Of a stretch of 64,000 nucleotides of DNA, positions 55,596 through 64,000 are shown one piece after another (within the stretch, counting starts at the first letter, position 1; each line of letters starts with the position of its first letter). The notes under the pieces were generated by a model. That model was not told the DNA's origin. It made no database searches and saw only the letters and a list, made by a program, of their open reading frames with translations. A program made the position numbers and the translations under genes. This stretch comes from Orenia metallireducens (GTDB lineage Bacteria; Bacillota; Halanaerobiia; Halobacteroidales; Halobacteroidaceae): positions 1-64,000 of the forward strand of contig NZ_PVNB01000017.1 in assembly GCF_003001995.1 (NCBI RefSeq), written 5' to 3'.

Positions 55596-56864
55596 ATGAC
55601 AGAAGTAAAGAATGAAAGAATTAAAAGAGCCTATCAATTGGCTAAAGAACAATATGGAGAAATTGGAGTAGATACAGATGCTGCTATTAATGAGCTTAAT
55701 GAGATTTCAATCTCAATGCACTGCTGGCAGGGAGATGATGTAGCAGGTTTTGAAGATAATACAGAGCTGTCTGGAGGAATTCAGGCAACAGGAAATTATC
55801 CAGGTAGAGCAAGAAATCCTGAAGAATTAATGGCAGATATTGATAAGGCTTTAAGTCTTATTCCAGGTATTCATAGAATCAATCTACATGCAAACTATGC
55901 AATCTTTAAAGATGGTGCTAAGGTTGATAGAAATAAACTTGAACCTAAACACTTTAAAAAATGGGTGGAATTTGCGAAAGAAAGAGGATTAGGCTTAGAT
56001 TTCAACCCAACTTTCTTCTCTCATCCTAAAGCTGCAGATGCAACTTTATCTAGTGAAGATGAAGAGATTCGTAAGTTTTGGATCGAGCATGGTCAAGCTT
56101 GTTTGCGTATCTCAGAATACTTTGCTACAGAGCTTGGAAAGAACTGTACTATGAATATTTGGATACCAGATGGTTTTAAAGATGTACCAGCAGATAGACT
56201 GGCACCAAGGGCAAGATTAAAAGACTCGTTAGATCAGATTCTAGCTGTTGATTATGATAAGAGTAAGGTTGATGTAGCAGTAGAATCTAAGGTCTTTGGA
56301 ATCGGTGTTGAAAGTTATACCGTTGGCTCTCATGAATTTTATATGAATTATGCAGCTAAAAATGATCTACTTTGCTTATTAGATAACGGTCATTATCACC
56401 CAACAGAATCTGTTGCAGATAAAATCTCCTCAATGTTATTATTCTCTGATAAGGTGGCACTCCATGTAACCAGACCAGTTCGTTGGGATAGCGACCATGT
56501 AGTCTTATTCGATGATGAGACCAAAGAAATCGCTAAGGAGATTATTGTTAATGGTTCAGAGAAAGTTATCTTAGCACTTGATTTCTTTGATGCCAGTATT
56601 AACAGAATTTCTGCTTGGGTAGTAGGTATGAGAAATATGCAAAAAGCATTACTTAGTGCACTTTTACTTCCAAAGGATAAATTAGCTCAGCTTCAAAATT
56701 CAAGACAACTTAGTGAACTGATGATGCTCCAAGAAGAATTAAAGTTATATCCTGTAGGTGCTGTCTGGAACTATTTCTGTGAAATAAATGATGTTCCAGC
56801 AAAAGAAGACTGGTTTGAAGAGATAAGAGAATACGAGCAAGAAGTTTTAATTAAAAGAGACTAA
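55596..56864 (+). CDS. rhaA: L-rhamnose isomerase
   Basis: The 422-residue TIM-barrel enzyme converts L-rhamnose to L-rhamnulose. It shows SMHCWQGDDVAGFE, INLHANYAI, DFNPTFFSHPKA, GVESYTVGSHEFYMNYA and LLDNGHYHPTE, with the metal-binding Glu, Asp and His residues expected. ATG 55596 follows GAAGGAGG. Confidence 0.96.
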   Translation: MTEVKNERIKRAYQLAKEQYGEIGVDTDAAINELNEISISMHCWQGDDVAGFEDNTELSGGIQATGNYPGRARNPEELMADIDKALSLIPGIHRINLHANYAIFKDGAKVDRNKLEPKHFKKWVEFAKERGLGLDFNPTFFSHPKAADATLSSEDEEIRKFWIEHGQACLRISEYFATELGKNCTMNIWIPDGFKDVPADRLAPRARLKDSLDQILAVDYDKSKVDVAVESKVFGIGVESYTVGSHEFYMNYAAKNDLLCLLDNGHYHPTESVADKISSMLLFSDKVALHVTRPVRWDSDHVVLFDDETKEIAKEIIVNGSEKVILALDFFDASINRISAWVVGMRNMQKALLSALLLPKDKLAQLQNSRQLSELMMLQEELKLYPVGAVWNYFCEINDVPAKEDWFEEIREYEQEVLIKRD

Positions 56865-56890
56865 TCATTGAAAGAAGGTGAGGTTTGAAG

Positions 56891-57718
56891 ATGAAGGTAT
56901 TAGAAGCAGAATTTGTGCAAGGTTTTATCCGGATGGCAAATGACGGATGGGAACAGGGCTGGCATGAAAGAAATGGTGGAAATTTAACCTATAGAATCAA
57001 GCCCGAAGAGATTGAAGCAGCTGCTGATGATTTAAATAAAGGTGGGCAATGGCGGGAGATTGGTACCAGTGTACCTCAGTTAGCAGGAGAATATTTCTTG
57101 GTAACAGGTAGTGGAAAGTACTTTAGAAATATCAGTATTAAACCTGATGATTCTATTGCAATAGTTGAATTAGATGAAAATGGTGAAAATTATCGAATCT
57201 GTTGGGGGCTTGTCAATGGTGGACGTCCAACAAGTGAACTTCCATCTCATTTGATGAATCATGAGGTAAAGAAAATTGCATCTAAGGGTAAGCACAGAGT
57301 AATCTATCATGCCCATACAACAAATGTAATTGCTCTTAGCTTTGTACTACCATTAAAAGATGAGATCTTTACCCGCGAATTATGGGAGATGGCTACAGAA
57401 TGTCCAGTAGTATTTCCTGATGGAGTAGGTGTGGTAGATTGGATGGTGCCTGGAGGACGTGAGATAGCAGTGGCTACCAGTGAATTGATGAAGAAATATG
57501 ATGTTGCAATTTGGGCTCATCATGGTATCTTCTGTTCTGGTGAGGATTTTGATCTTACATTTGGGTTAATGCACACAGTAGAAAAGTCTGCTGAAATTCT
57601 AGTAAAAACTTTATCGATGAGACCAGATAAATTACAGACGATTACTGCCCAGAATTTCAGAGATTTAGCAGTAGATTTTGAGGTGACACTTCCAGAAGAG
57701 TTTTTATATGAGAAATAA
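56891..57718 (+). CDS. rhaD: Rhamnulose-1-phosphate aldolase
   Basis: The ~275-residue class II aldolase splits L-rhamnulose-1-phosphate to dihydroxyacetone phosphate and L-lactaldehyde. It shows ERNGGNLTYRI, VTGSGKYFRN, the zinc ligands in YHAHTTNVIALS and WAHHGIFCSG. ATG 56891 follows AAGGTGAGG. It is third in the rhaBAD-fucO order. Confidence 0.95.
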   Translation: MKVLEAEFVQGFIRMANDGWEQGWHERNGGNLTYRIKPEEIEAAADDLNKGGQWREIGTSVPQLAGEYFLVTGSGKYFRNISIKPDDSIAIVELDENGENYRICWGLVNGGRPTSELPSHLMNHEVKKIASKGKHRVIYHAHTTNVIALSFVLPLKDEIFTRELWEMATECPVVFPDGVGVVDWMVPGGREIAVATSELMKKYDVAIWAHHGIFCSGEDFDLTFGLMHTVEKSAEILVKTLSMRPDKLQTITAQNFRDLAVDFEVTLPEEFLYEK

Positions 57719-57767
57719 ATTTTTAAGTACATTATACTTATAAGAAATTAAAAAGGAGAGGATTGTT

Positions 57768-58916
57768 ATGGCAAACCGGTTTATTTTAAATGAGACTTCT
57801 TATCATGGAGCAGGAGCAATTAATAATATTGCAGATGAGGTCAAAGCTAGAGGTTTTAAAAAGGCTTTTATCTGTTCAGACCCTGATCTTGTTGAGTTTG
57901 GCGTAACTCAAAAGGTCTTAGATGTGCTTGAAAGCAATGGCTTAAGCTATGAGCTTTATTCAGATATCAAGGCAAATCCAACAATAAAAAATGTACAAAA
58001 TGGTGTTGAAGCTTATAAAGCTGCTAAAGCAGATTATATTATTGCTGTTGGTGGAGGTTCCTCGATAGATGCTGCTAAAGCTATTGGAATTATCATCAAT
58101 AATCCAGAGTTTGAAGATGTAAGAAGTCTAGAGGGTGTTGCACCTACTAAAAATAAATCAGTACCTATTATAGCTATTCCAACTACGGCTGGTACTGCAG
58201 CAGAGGTTACAATTAATTATGTTATTACTGATGTAGAGAAGAATCGTAAGATGGTATGTGTAGATCCTCATGATATTCCGGTTGTTGCTATCATTGATCC
58301 AGAGATAATGTCAACTATGCCTAAGAGTTTAACTGCTGCAACTGGAATGGATGCCTTGACCCATGCTATTGAAGGATACATTACAGCTGGGGCATGGGAA
58401 TTATCAGATATGTTTCATTTAAAAGCAATTGAGCTTATTGCTCGTTCTTTAAGAGGTGCTGTTGACAATACACCAGAAGGTAGAGACGGAATGGCTTTAG
58501 GGCAATATATAGCAGGAATGGGATTCTCTAATGTTGGTTTAGGTATTGTTCATTCAATGGCACATCCCCTCGGAGCTCTTTATGATACACCCCATGGGAT
58601 TGCAAATGCAATTATCTTACCTACAGTTATGGAGTATAATGCAGAAGCAACTGGTGATAAATATAAGTATATTGCAAAGGCTATGGGTGTTGAAGGAACA
58701 GAAGAGATGACTGTTGAGGAATATAGAACAGCAGCTATAGGTGCTGTTAAAAAGTTATCAGCTGATATTGGTATTCCTACAGACCTAAAAGAGATTGTAA
58801 AAAAAGAAGATATACCCTTCTTAGCCCAGTCTGCTTATGATGATGCCTGTAGACCAGGTAATCCAAAGGATACTAGTGTTGAAGATATTACTAAATTGTA
58901 TGAATCTTTAATTTAG
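57768..58916 (+). CDS. fucO: Lactaldehyde reductase
   Basis: The 382-residue iron-dependent alcohol dehydrogenase has the NAD site GGGSSIDAAKAIGI and metal ligands in MDALTHAIEGY and HSMAHPLGALYDTPHGIANA. It reduces lactaldehyde from RhaD to 1,2-propanediol and regenerates NAD under anaerobiosis. No propanediol-using genes or microcompartment are visible, so propanediol is probably excreted. Confidence 0.94.
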   Translation: MANRFILNETSYHGAGAINNIADEVKARGFKKAFICSDPDLVEFGVTQKVLDVLESNGLSYELYSDIKANPTIKNVQNGVEAYKAAKADYIIAVGGGSSIDAAKAIGIIINNPEFEDVRSLEGVAPTKNKSVPIIAIPTTAGTAAEVTINYVITDVEKNRKMVCVDPHDIPVVAIIDPEIMSTMPKSLTAATGMDALTHAIEGYITAGAWELSDMFHLKAIELIARSLRGAVDNTPEGRDGMALGQYIAGMGFSNVGLGIVHSMAHPLGALYDTPHGIANAIILPTVMEYNAEATGDKYKYIAKAMGVEGTEEMTVEEYRTAAIGAVKKLSADIGIPTDLKEIVKKEDIPFLAQSAYDDACRPGNPKDTSVEDITKLYESLI

Positions 58917-59193
58917 CAATGATTCTGAAGAGCAGTTGTTAACGAGTTGAATTTGAAGTTTATCAACTACTTTAAGTTCATTGGATTTTTAATATAAAAA
59001 ATTAATCAATGCAATATAAGGGTAGAAGATTAATTTAAGAAAAATATTTTACTGATTTGTAATTAAATAAAATAGTGGAAATTTACATTTGCTATTTATT
59101 GATAAAACTAAATAAGTTACCACAAACCTATAATAAGACTATAAGATTTATAAGAATATAGAGTTATAGCTTATAAATTAAAGGAGGATTTAT

Positions 59194-60570
59194 ATGGAAG
59201 CTAGAGTAAGTGATGGGACAATAGAAAAGACAGATGTTCAAAAAATAGGTTTGGGAGAAAAGGTATCTTATGGACTGGGTAATACAGCAGCTAATTTGCT
59301 ACTAACAACTGCTAATATGTTTATTGCTTTCTTTTATACTGAGATTGGTGGAATAGCAGCAGCAACTGTAGGAACGATCCTGTTAGCAGCCCGTTTACTC
59401 GATGGAGCTAGTGATATAGCCATGGGTATTATAGTGGATAAGACTAGTTCAAAGCATGGTAAAGCCAGACCTTGGCTTTTATGGTTAGCAATACCCTTTG
59501 GAATAGCTATAGCACTTCTTTTTACATCTCCTGATATTGGTATGACTGGAAAGATAGTTTATGCTTTTATCACATACACTATAGCTCTTGCTATTATCTA
59601 TACAGCAATTACTGTTCCTTATAATTCTTTGATTGGTCTAATAACTCAAGATCAAGACGAGAGAGTTCAGTTAAGTGCTTTTAGAACCATCTTTGGAATG
59701 GCAGGAGGAGTACTAGTTACTATAGTTACTATGCCTATAGTTAATTATTTTGGTGGAGGTAAACATGGTTGGCAGATGTTGAGTATTATCTATGGTATAG
59801 CTGCTGTTATATTGTATTTAATCTGCTTTAAGAATACTGAAGAGAGGTCTATTGTAGAGATTGGGGCTGAGTCCAAAGTTCCTGTTAAAAAAGGGCTAAA
59901 AGTATTATTTAAGAATAAATATTGGCTAATTACCATTAGTACTATTTTAATATCCTTTGTAGCTTCAGGATTGGCAGGAATAAATGTTTACTATGCTAAG
60001 TATATACTAGGTAATCCAGCATATATGGGTATGATTGGACCTGCTACTTTTGTACCAATCATAGTGGGGGTATTATTAGTAACACCTCTTATTCAAAAAT
60101 TTGGTAAGAGAAATCTTGCTATAGGTGGATCAGTCTTATCGGTGCTTGGCTCAATAATAATGATAATTAATTCTACAAATATTAATATGATATTAGTAGG
60201 TATGGTTCTTAGATCATTAGGGATTGCTCCAGTAGCAGTAGCAAGCTTTGCTATGCTTGGTGATACCGTTGAGTATGGAGAATGGAAGAGTGGTCTACGT
60301 ATAGAAGGATTAACTTTCAGCGCAGGAACCTTTGGAGAGAAAGTAGGTACAGGAATAGGAGGAGTAATTTTAGGTGCTATTCTACAGTTAGGTGGGTATG
60401 TTGGCGGTCAGGCAGCACAGAGTGATTCGGCTTTACTTGCTATTAAGTTTACATTCATTCATCTACCAATTATATTATTCATTGGGCAGATAGTATTATT
60501 ATACTTCTATAAGTTAGATAGTGAGTATCCACAGATAGTTGAAGAATTAAAAAATCGTAAAGAAGATTAA
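59194..60570 (+). CDS. GPH-family sugar:cation symporter (probable rhamnose transporter)
   Basis: The 458-residue protein has twelve helices and the MelB/GPH motifs LAARLLDGASDIAMGIIVDKTSSKHGKARPWLLW and YTAITVPYNSLIGLITQD. It imports a sugar or glycoside with Na+ or H+. Its place after rhaBAD-fucO suggests L-rhamnose or a rhamnoside. In a salt-living anaerobe Na+ coupling is likely. Confidence 0.88.
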   Translation: MEARVSDGTIEKTDVQKIGLGEKVSYGLGNTAANLLLTTANMFIAFFYTEIGGIAAATVGTILLAARLLDGASDIAMGIIVDKTSSKHGKARPWLLWLAIPFGIAIALLFTSPDIGMTGKIVYAFITYTIALAIIYTAITVPYNSLIGLITQDQDERVQLSAFRTIFGMAGGVLVTIVTMPIVNYFGGGKHGWQMLSIIYGIAAVILYLICFKNTEERSIVEIGAESKVPVKKGLKVLFKNKYWLITISTILISFVASGLAGINVYYAKYILGNPAYMGMIGPATFVPIIVGVLLVTPLIQKFGKRNLAIGGSVLSVLGSIIMIINSTNINMILVGMVLRSLGIAPVAVASFAMLGDTVEYGEWKSGLRIEGLTFSAGTFGEKVGTGIGGVILGAILQLGGYVGGQAAQSDSALLAIKFTFIHLPIILFIGQIVLLYFYKLDSEYPQIVEELKNRKED

Positions 60571-60617
60571 TTAAAAGATAATATCAGACTAGGTTGATTA
60601 AGTATATCATAATCAAA

Positions 60618-60654
60618 AATAAGAACTAACTTATATTATAAGTTAGTTCTTATT
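60618..60654 (+). terminator. Terminator of the rha operon
   Basis: AATAAGAACTAACTTATA (60618-60635) and its exact complement (60637-60654) surround one T. Confidence 0.8.
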
Positions 60655-60813
60655 AATTCCAAACAGAATAGGAAGATGAAATAAATTGATAATCTGCTAG
60701 GTTTTAGATAATGCCTAGCTTGTGACTAGTTATAATCATCTTGACTTTAAGCGCTACTATAGAGATTTAGTTTTAATCTATTCCGATAAAGTCCTGGAGG
60801 AGATGTGTAGATA

Positions 60814-62682
60814 ATGATATTTTTATTCATTATATTGGCTATAATGGGTACATTTCACTTTATATATATAATGTTAAAAAATAGATATAAGAAGGACTTT
60901 AACATTATCAAAAGGGAACTGAATGATTTAATTCAAGCAACTGAGGTAATAGATATAAATTTTAATGAAAGTAATGAGAGAATTAAGGAAATTTCTGAGG
61001 CTTCAAAATCTATCGCAGCTGGAGCAGATGAACAAGCCGAAGGTGCTGAAGATATTCTTTTGCTAACCAGAGAGCTCCAAGATAAAATTAATGGACTAAT
61101 GGAGAAGAGTTATCATCTATCTTGTAAAGCAGATAATGCAAGAAATCTTAATGAACAACGAGAAGAAGATGTAAGAGAACTTTTAGTAATTGAACAAGAA
61201 ACAAAGAAGTTAATTAGAGAATTAGTAGAGAACATAGCACAATTAAATAAGATGGCAGGAAATATCGAGGAAATTACTACTACAATTACTAATATAGCTA
61301 AACAAACCAATTTATTATCCTTAAATGCAGCAATAGAAGCAGCTAGAGCGGGTGCAGCAGGTCAGGGCTTTCATGTTATAACTGAAGAGATAAGAAATTT
61401 AGCTAATCAGACTCATAATGCCAGCAGTGAAATAGCAACTATTATTAACACTATTTCTAGCCAGATTAATACAGCAATGGAGGTAACAGCTACAGTCAGT
61501 AGCCATTTTCAACAGCGAAATGATGTTATTGAAGGTGTTACCACTTCTTTTGGAGAGATAAGCGCATCATTAAAAGAATTGATTAGTGGTGAAGCTGAGA
61601 TTCATAATGAAGTTAAGTCTATCAATCAATTTAATAAAAATATTATGAACTCTATTTCTGATGTAGCAACAATTGCTGAGGAATCTGCAGCAGTAACTCA
61701 GGAAGTTACTTCATTAATTTTCAATCAAGAAAACCTTCAAGAAGGTGCTTTATCTTCAATTTTAACTTTAAAAAATAGCAATCAAGGTATAAATAGAGTA
61801 TTGAGTAATTATCAACTTGATGATATTGTCACCAATAAGATCACTATAGGTCTATCATTGTTAGAAAAAAGTAAATTTATGAATACTATTGAAGCAGAAG
61901 CAATCAAAGAAGCAGAAAAACTTGGAGTAAATTTAATAATAACAACACCTGAAAAATATAGTGCTGATCAACATTGTCGTTCTGTTAGGCAGTTGATAGA
62001 GAGTAACGTGACGGGGTTTGCTATATTTCCATTAGCTAAAGAGAAGTTAAAACCTTTAGTTAATCAGGCTGCTCAAAAGGGGATTAATATAGTTACAATA
62101 GATAATGATATTTCTGATAGTAGCCGTTTGGCTCATATAGGCACTGATTATCTTAAGATGGGGCAGGCTGCTGGTGAAGCAGCAGTTAATCATCTAAATG
62201 GTAAGGGGAATATAATCGTCTTACTCTGTGGAGCAAATATTTCTAGTATTAAAAGCAGATATGAAGGATTTAAAGAGATTATTGATAGTAATCAGGAGAT
62301 GAAGATTGTAGGATTATCTAAGATGGAAGGTACAGATGCTAAAGAGACTGAAAAAGAGCTAGAAGCTTTGATTGAGGAAAATCCAAATTTCGATCTGTTG
62401 TATGTGGTAACTGACGAAAGTTCTTTAATAGCTGCTGAGTTATATAAGAGAAAGAAATTAAAGAAAAAGCTAGTCTGTATTGCAAATAGTAATGAAGTTA
62501 TGGACTATGTAAAAGCAGGAGTAGTCTCATCACAATTTTGTATGAGAAATAAATTGTGGGGGGCATTACTTGTACGAAGGCTACTAGAAGCTGCCAAAGG
62601 TAAAGGTATACCAGAGATTGAAGATACCGGTTATTATGAAATCAACCAAAGAAATGTAAGTGTTTTCTTAAAAACTGGCTAA
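60814..62682 (+). CDS. Chemoreceptor-like protein fused to a sugar-binding domain
   Basis: The 622-residue protein has one N-terminal membrane helix (about 1-22) and a methyl-accepting signalling domain with the conserved hairpin tip [20 protein letters not shown] (about 167-186). From about residue 340 a periplasmic-binding-protein-like domain follows ([76 protein letters not shown]). With no second membrane helix, signalling and sugar-binding parts lie on the same, probably cytoplasmic, side. It probably reports internal sugar to the chemotaxis kinase. Its place after the rha genes suggests rhamnose or a related sugar. Confidence 0.85.
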   Translation: MIFLFIILAIMGTFHFIYIMLKNRYKKDFNIIKRELNDLIQATEVIDINFNESNERIKEISEASKSIAAGADEQAEGAEDILLLTRELQDKINGLMEKSYHLSCKADNARNLNEQREEDVRELLVIEQETKKLIRELVENIAQLNKMAGNIEEITTTITNIAKQTNLLSLNAAIEAARAGAAGQGFHVITEEIRNLANQTHNASSEIATIINTISSQINTAMEVTATVSSHFQQRNDVIEGVTTSFGEISASLKELISGEAEIHNEVKSINQFNKNIMNSISDVATIAEESAAVTQEVTSLIFNQENLQEGALSSILTLKNSNQGINRVLSNYQLDDIVTNKITIGLSLLEKSKFMNTIEAEAIKEAEKLGVNLIITTPEKYSADQHCRSVRQLIESNVTGFAIFPLAKEKLKPLVNQAAQKGINIVTIDNDISDSSRLAHIGTDYLKMGQAAGEAAVNHLNGKGNIIVLLCGANISSIKSRYEGFKEIIDSNQEMKIVGLSKMEGTDAKETEKELEALIEENPNFDLLYVVTDESSLIAAELYKRKKLKKKLVCIANSNEVMDYVKAGVVSSQFCMRNKLWGALLVRRLLEAAKGKGIPEIEDTGYYEINQRNVSVFLKTG

Positions 62683-62774
62683 AGATATTAGTTAGATACT
62701 TTAAAGAATAGGTCTGTTGAGAGTACTGTTTCTGGTTTTTAATTTAATAATTAGGACAAAGGGGTGCTAATAGA

Positions 62775-63152
62775 ATGAAGAAGAGAGTAGCCTTAATTGC
62801 TCATGATAAGAAGAAAGAAGATTTAATCCAATTTGCTAAAAGAAATGAAGAGATTTTAAAGCATTTTGAATTGATTGCAACTGGAACAACCGGGAAGAGA
62901 TTAAATGAGCAGACAAACCTTGAAGTTATTAGGATGGCTTCAGGACCTTTAGGTGGAGATCAACAGATTGGAGCTCAAGTCAGTAATAATAAGTTAGCAG
63001 CAGTTATCTTCTTAAGAGATCCCTTGACTGCTCAACCCCATGAACCTGATGTTAGTGCTTTGCTTAGAGTTTGTGATGTTCATAATGTACCTTTAGCAAC
63101 TAACTTGAGAACTGCTGAGATGATTTTATCATCTTTTAAATCTCAGTTATAG
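62775..63152 (+). CDS. mgsA: Methylglyoxal synthase
   Basis: The 125-residue enzyme turns dihydroxyacetone phosphate into methylglyoxal and phosphate. It shows [20 protein letters not shown] (phosphate site), [14 protein letters not shown] (catalytic Asp) and [15 protein letters not shown] (Asp and His). It lies behind the rhamnose genes, whose aldolase makes its substrate, so it probably relieves triose-phosphate build-up. Confidence 0.96.
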   Translation: MKKRVALIAHDKKKEDLIQFAKRNEEILKHFELIATGTTGKRLNEQTNLEVIRMASGPLGGDQQIGAQVSNNKLAAVIFLRDPLTAQPHEPDVSALLRVCDVHNVPLATNLRTAEMILSSFKSQL

Positions 63153-63213
63153 AATTAGATTTGATATGATGGGAATAGTAAAATGGAATAATACAATAAG
63201 AGAAGGTGATAAA

Positions 63214-64000
63214 ATGAATAAATTACGTGAAAAACCATTTTATTTATCAGATGATGAGATAAAATGGGCAGAAAATATATATGAGAAGATGACAATAGAA
63301 GAAAAGATAGGTCAACTTTTTTGTCCAATTTCCTTTAGCAATGATGAAAAGGAATTAAAAGACTTGGTTCAATCTAAACATATCGGTGGGGTTCTTTATA
63401 GAGAAGGGGAAGCTAAAGAGATCCAAAATAATCATAGAGTATTACAGGATGCTGCCAAGATACCTCTATTAATTGCTTCTAATCTAGAGTATGGTGGGAC
63501 TGGTTCTGCTATAGAAGGAACCTTTTTTGGCAGACAAATGTTAGTAGCAGCAACAGCTGATGTGAATAAAGCTTACCAATTAGGTAAAGTATCTTGTAAA
63601 GAAGGCAGTTCTGTAGGTGTTAACTGGTCCTTTGCTCCTGTTGTCGATATCGATTATAATTTTAGAAATCCAATAACTAATGTAAGAACTTATGGAGATA
63701 ATCCAGAGATCGTTCTTGAAATGGGAAAAGCCTATATGAAAGCAGCTAAGGAAGAAGAGGTGGCAGTTGCTATTAAACATTTTCCAGGTGATGGGGTAGA
63801 CGAAAGAGATCAACACCTATTAACCAGTGTAAATACCATGGATTGTGAAGAATGGGATTCCACCTTTGGAAAGGTTTATCAAGGCTTAATTGATGAAGGA
63901 GCCTTAACAGTTATGGCGGGACATATTGCCTTGCCAGCTTATGAAGAAGCCTATGATGGAAAGGTGTGTGAAGAGGTCATACCAGCAACTCTTTCTAAGA
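63214..64000 (+). CDS. GH3 family glycosidase, NagZ-like (cut by window end)
   Basis: An open frame from ATG 63214, seven bases after GAAGGTG, runs past the window end. It shows GH3 N-domain features: EKMTIEEKIGQLFCP, IGGVLYR, SVGVNWSFAPVVDID, AIKHFPGDGVDERDQH (the His/Asp loop of NagZ-type N-acetyl-hexosaminidases) and VMAGHIALPAY. No signal peptide is seen. It may cut N-acetylglucosaminides or related glycosides in the cytoplasm. The catalytic Asp lies beyond the window. Confidence 0.85.
   Translation, partial: MNKLREKPFYLSDDEIKWAENIYEKMTIEEKIGQLFCPISFSNDEKELKDLVQSKHIGGVLYREGEAKEIQNNHRVLQDAAKIPLLIASNLEYGGTGSAIEGTFFGRQMLVAATADVNKAYQLGKVSCKEGSSVGVNWSFAPVVDIDYNFRNPITNVRTYGDNPEIVLEMGKAYMKAAKEEEVAVAIKHFPGDGVDERDQHLLTSVNTMDCEEWDSTFGKVYQGLIDEGALTVMAGHIALPAYEEAYDGKVCEEVIPATLSK

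Noticed and set aside
59120-59193. Third copy of the rhamnose-type leader before the symporter gene
   Set aside because: ATAAGACTATAAGATT...ATATAGAGTTATAG resembles the 5' part of the two leaders, but no matching right arm or T run follows; AT-rich chance similarity cannot be excluded.

Overview
The window looks like part of a chromosome of a low-GC, saccharolytic, salt-adapted anaerobic Firmicute with two membranes, most likely of the order Halanaerobiales (Orenia/Halobacteroides-like). This is an inference. It rests on the strong AT bias, Firmicute-type operons (glpPFK, RhaR-like DeoR regulator, Opu glycine-betaine uptake, methylglyoxal synthase), and three genes that only make sense with an outer membrane: two beta-barrel/porin-like proteins and a LolA-like carrier beside an RND exporter.

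Layout. (1) 1-6.2 kb is a gene graveyard. It holds a gutted polyketide-synthase terminal module (AT remnant-ACP-thioesterase), broken folD, flavodoxin, fabH and RND pieces, dead IS30 and IS3 transposases, one intact enoyl-ACP reductase (fabK) and one intact EFR1-type ferredoxin/flavodoxin protein. (2) 6.3-13.3 kb holds a MarR regulator, an MmpL-like RND transporter, a LolA-like lipoprotein carrier and an outer-membrane beta-barrel. A GAF-LuxR regulator and an Sfp-type phosphopantetheinyl transferase follow; the last is the natural partner of the PKS remnant. (3) 13.3-21.3 kb holds a PH-domain protein, the OpuA glycine-betaine ABC operon (its binding protein seems to start at a non-canonical codon), four tRNAs (Lys, Glu, Cys, Leu), a membrane protein with a PspA/IM30-like coiled coil, an aminopeptidase and glpP. 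(4) 21.4-28.4 kb is the glycerol regulon glpF-glpK-(leader)-glpA-like-glpB-like-DUF1667, with two GlpP-type antiterminator/terminator leaders, then an orphan DhaM.

(5) 29.3-42.4 kb is a metalloid/metal/redox island. It carries arsR-arsD-arsA1-arsA2-phosphoesterase-CC/Se protein-acr3, a Fur-box-associated FMN-binding lipoprotein, padR-fetAB, a minus-strand operon (SurA_N-thioredoxin fusion, ccdA, arsR, small thioredoxin), a divergent frameshifted arsR with an ArsP-like permease and small thioredoxin, and arsC. (6) 42.5-50.7 kb holds a truncated fetA copy, REP-like repeats, a 6-phospho-beta-glucosidase, an acetyltransferase, a VOC protein, a PHP phosphatase, a secreted GH3 beta-glucosidase and a Cof-type HAD phosphatase. 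(7) 50.7-63.2 kb is an L-rhamnose regulon: DeoR regulator, outer-membrane porin, rhaB-rhaA-rhaD-fucO, a GPH-family symporter, a chemoreceptor fused to a sugar-binding domain, and mgsA. A GH3 NagZ-like gene runs off the end.

How the parts work together: RhaD makes dihydroxyacetone phosphate and lactaldehyde. FucO reduces the lactaldehyde, and MgsA offers an overflow route for the triose phosphate. The porin and the rhaB operon each have a TTGACT-N17-TAAAAT promoter, an A/C-rich operator-like tract and a homologous structured leader ending in a covarying terminator hairpin. This leader is one of the most interesting signals here. Intergenic regions are rich in degenerate 7-nt-periodic repeats and very long perfect palindromes that act, or look, like bidirectional terminators.
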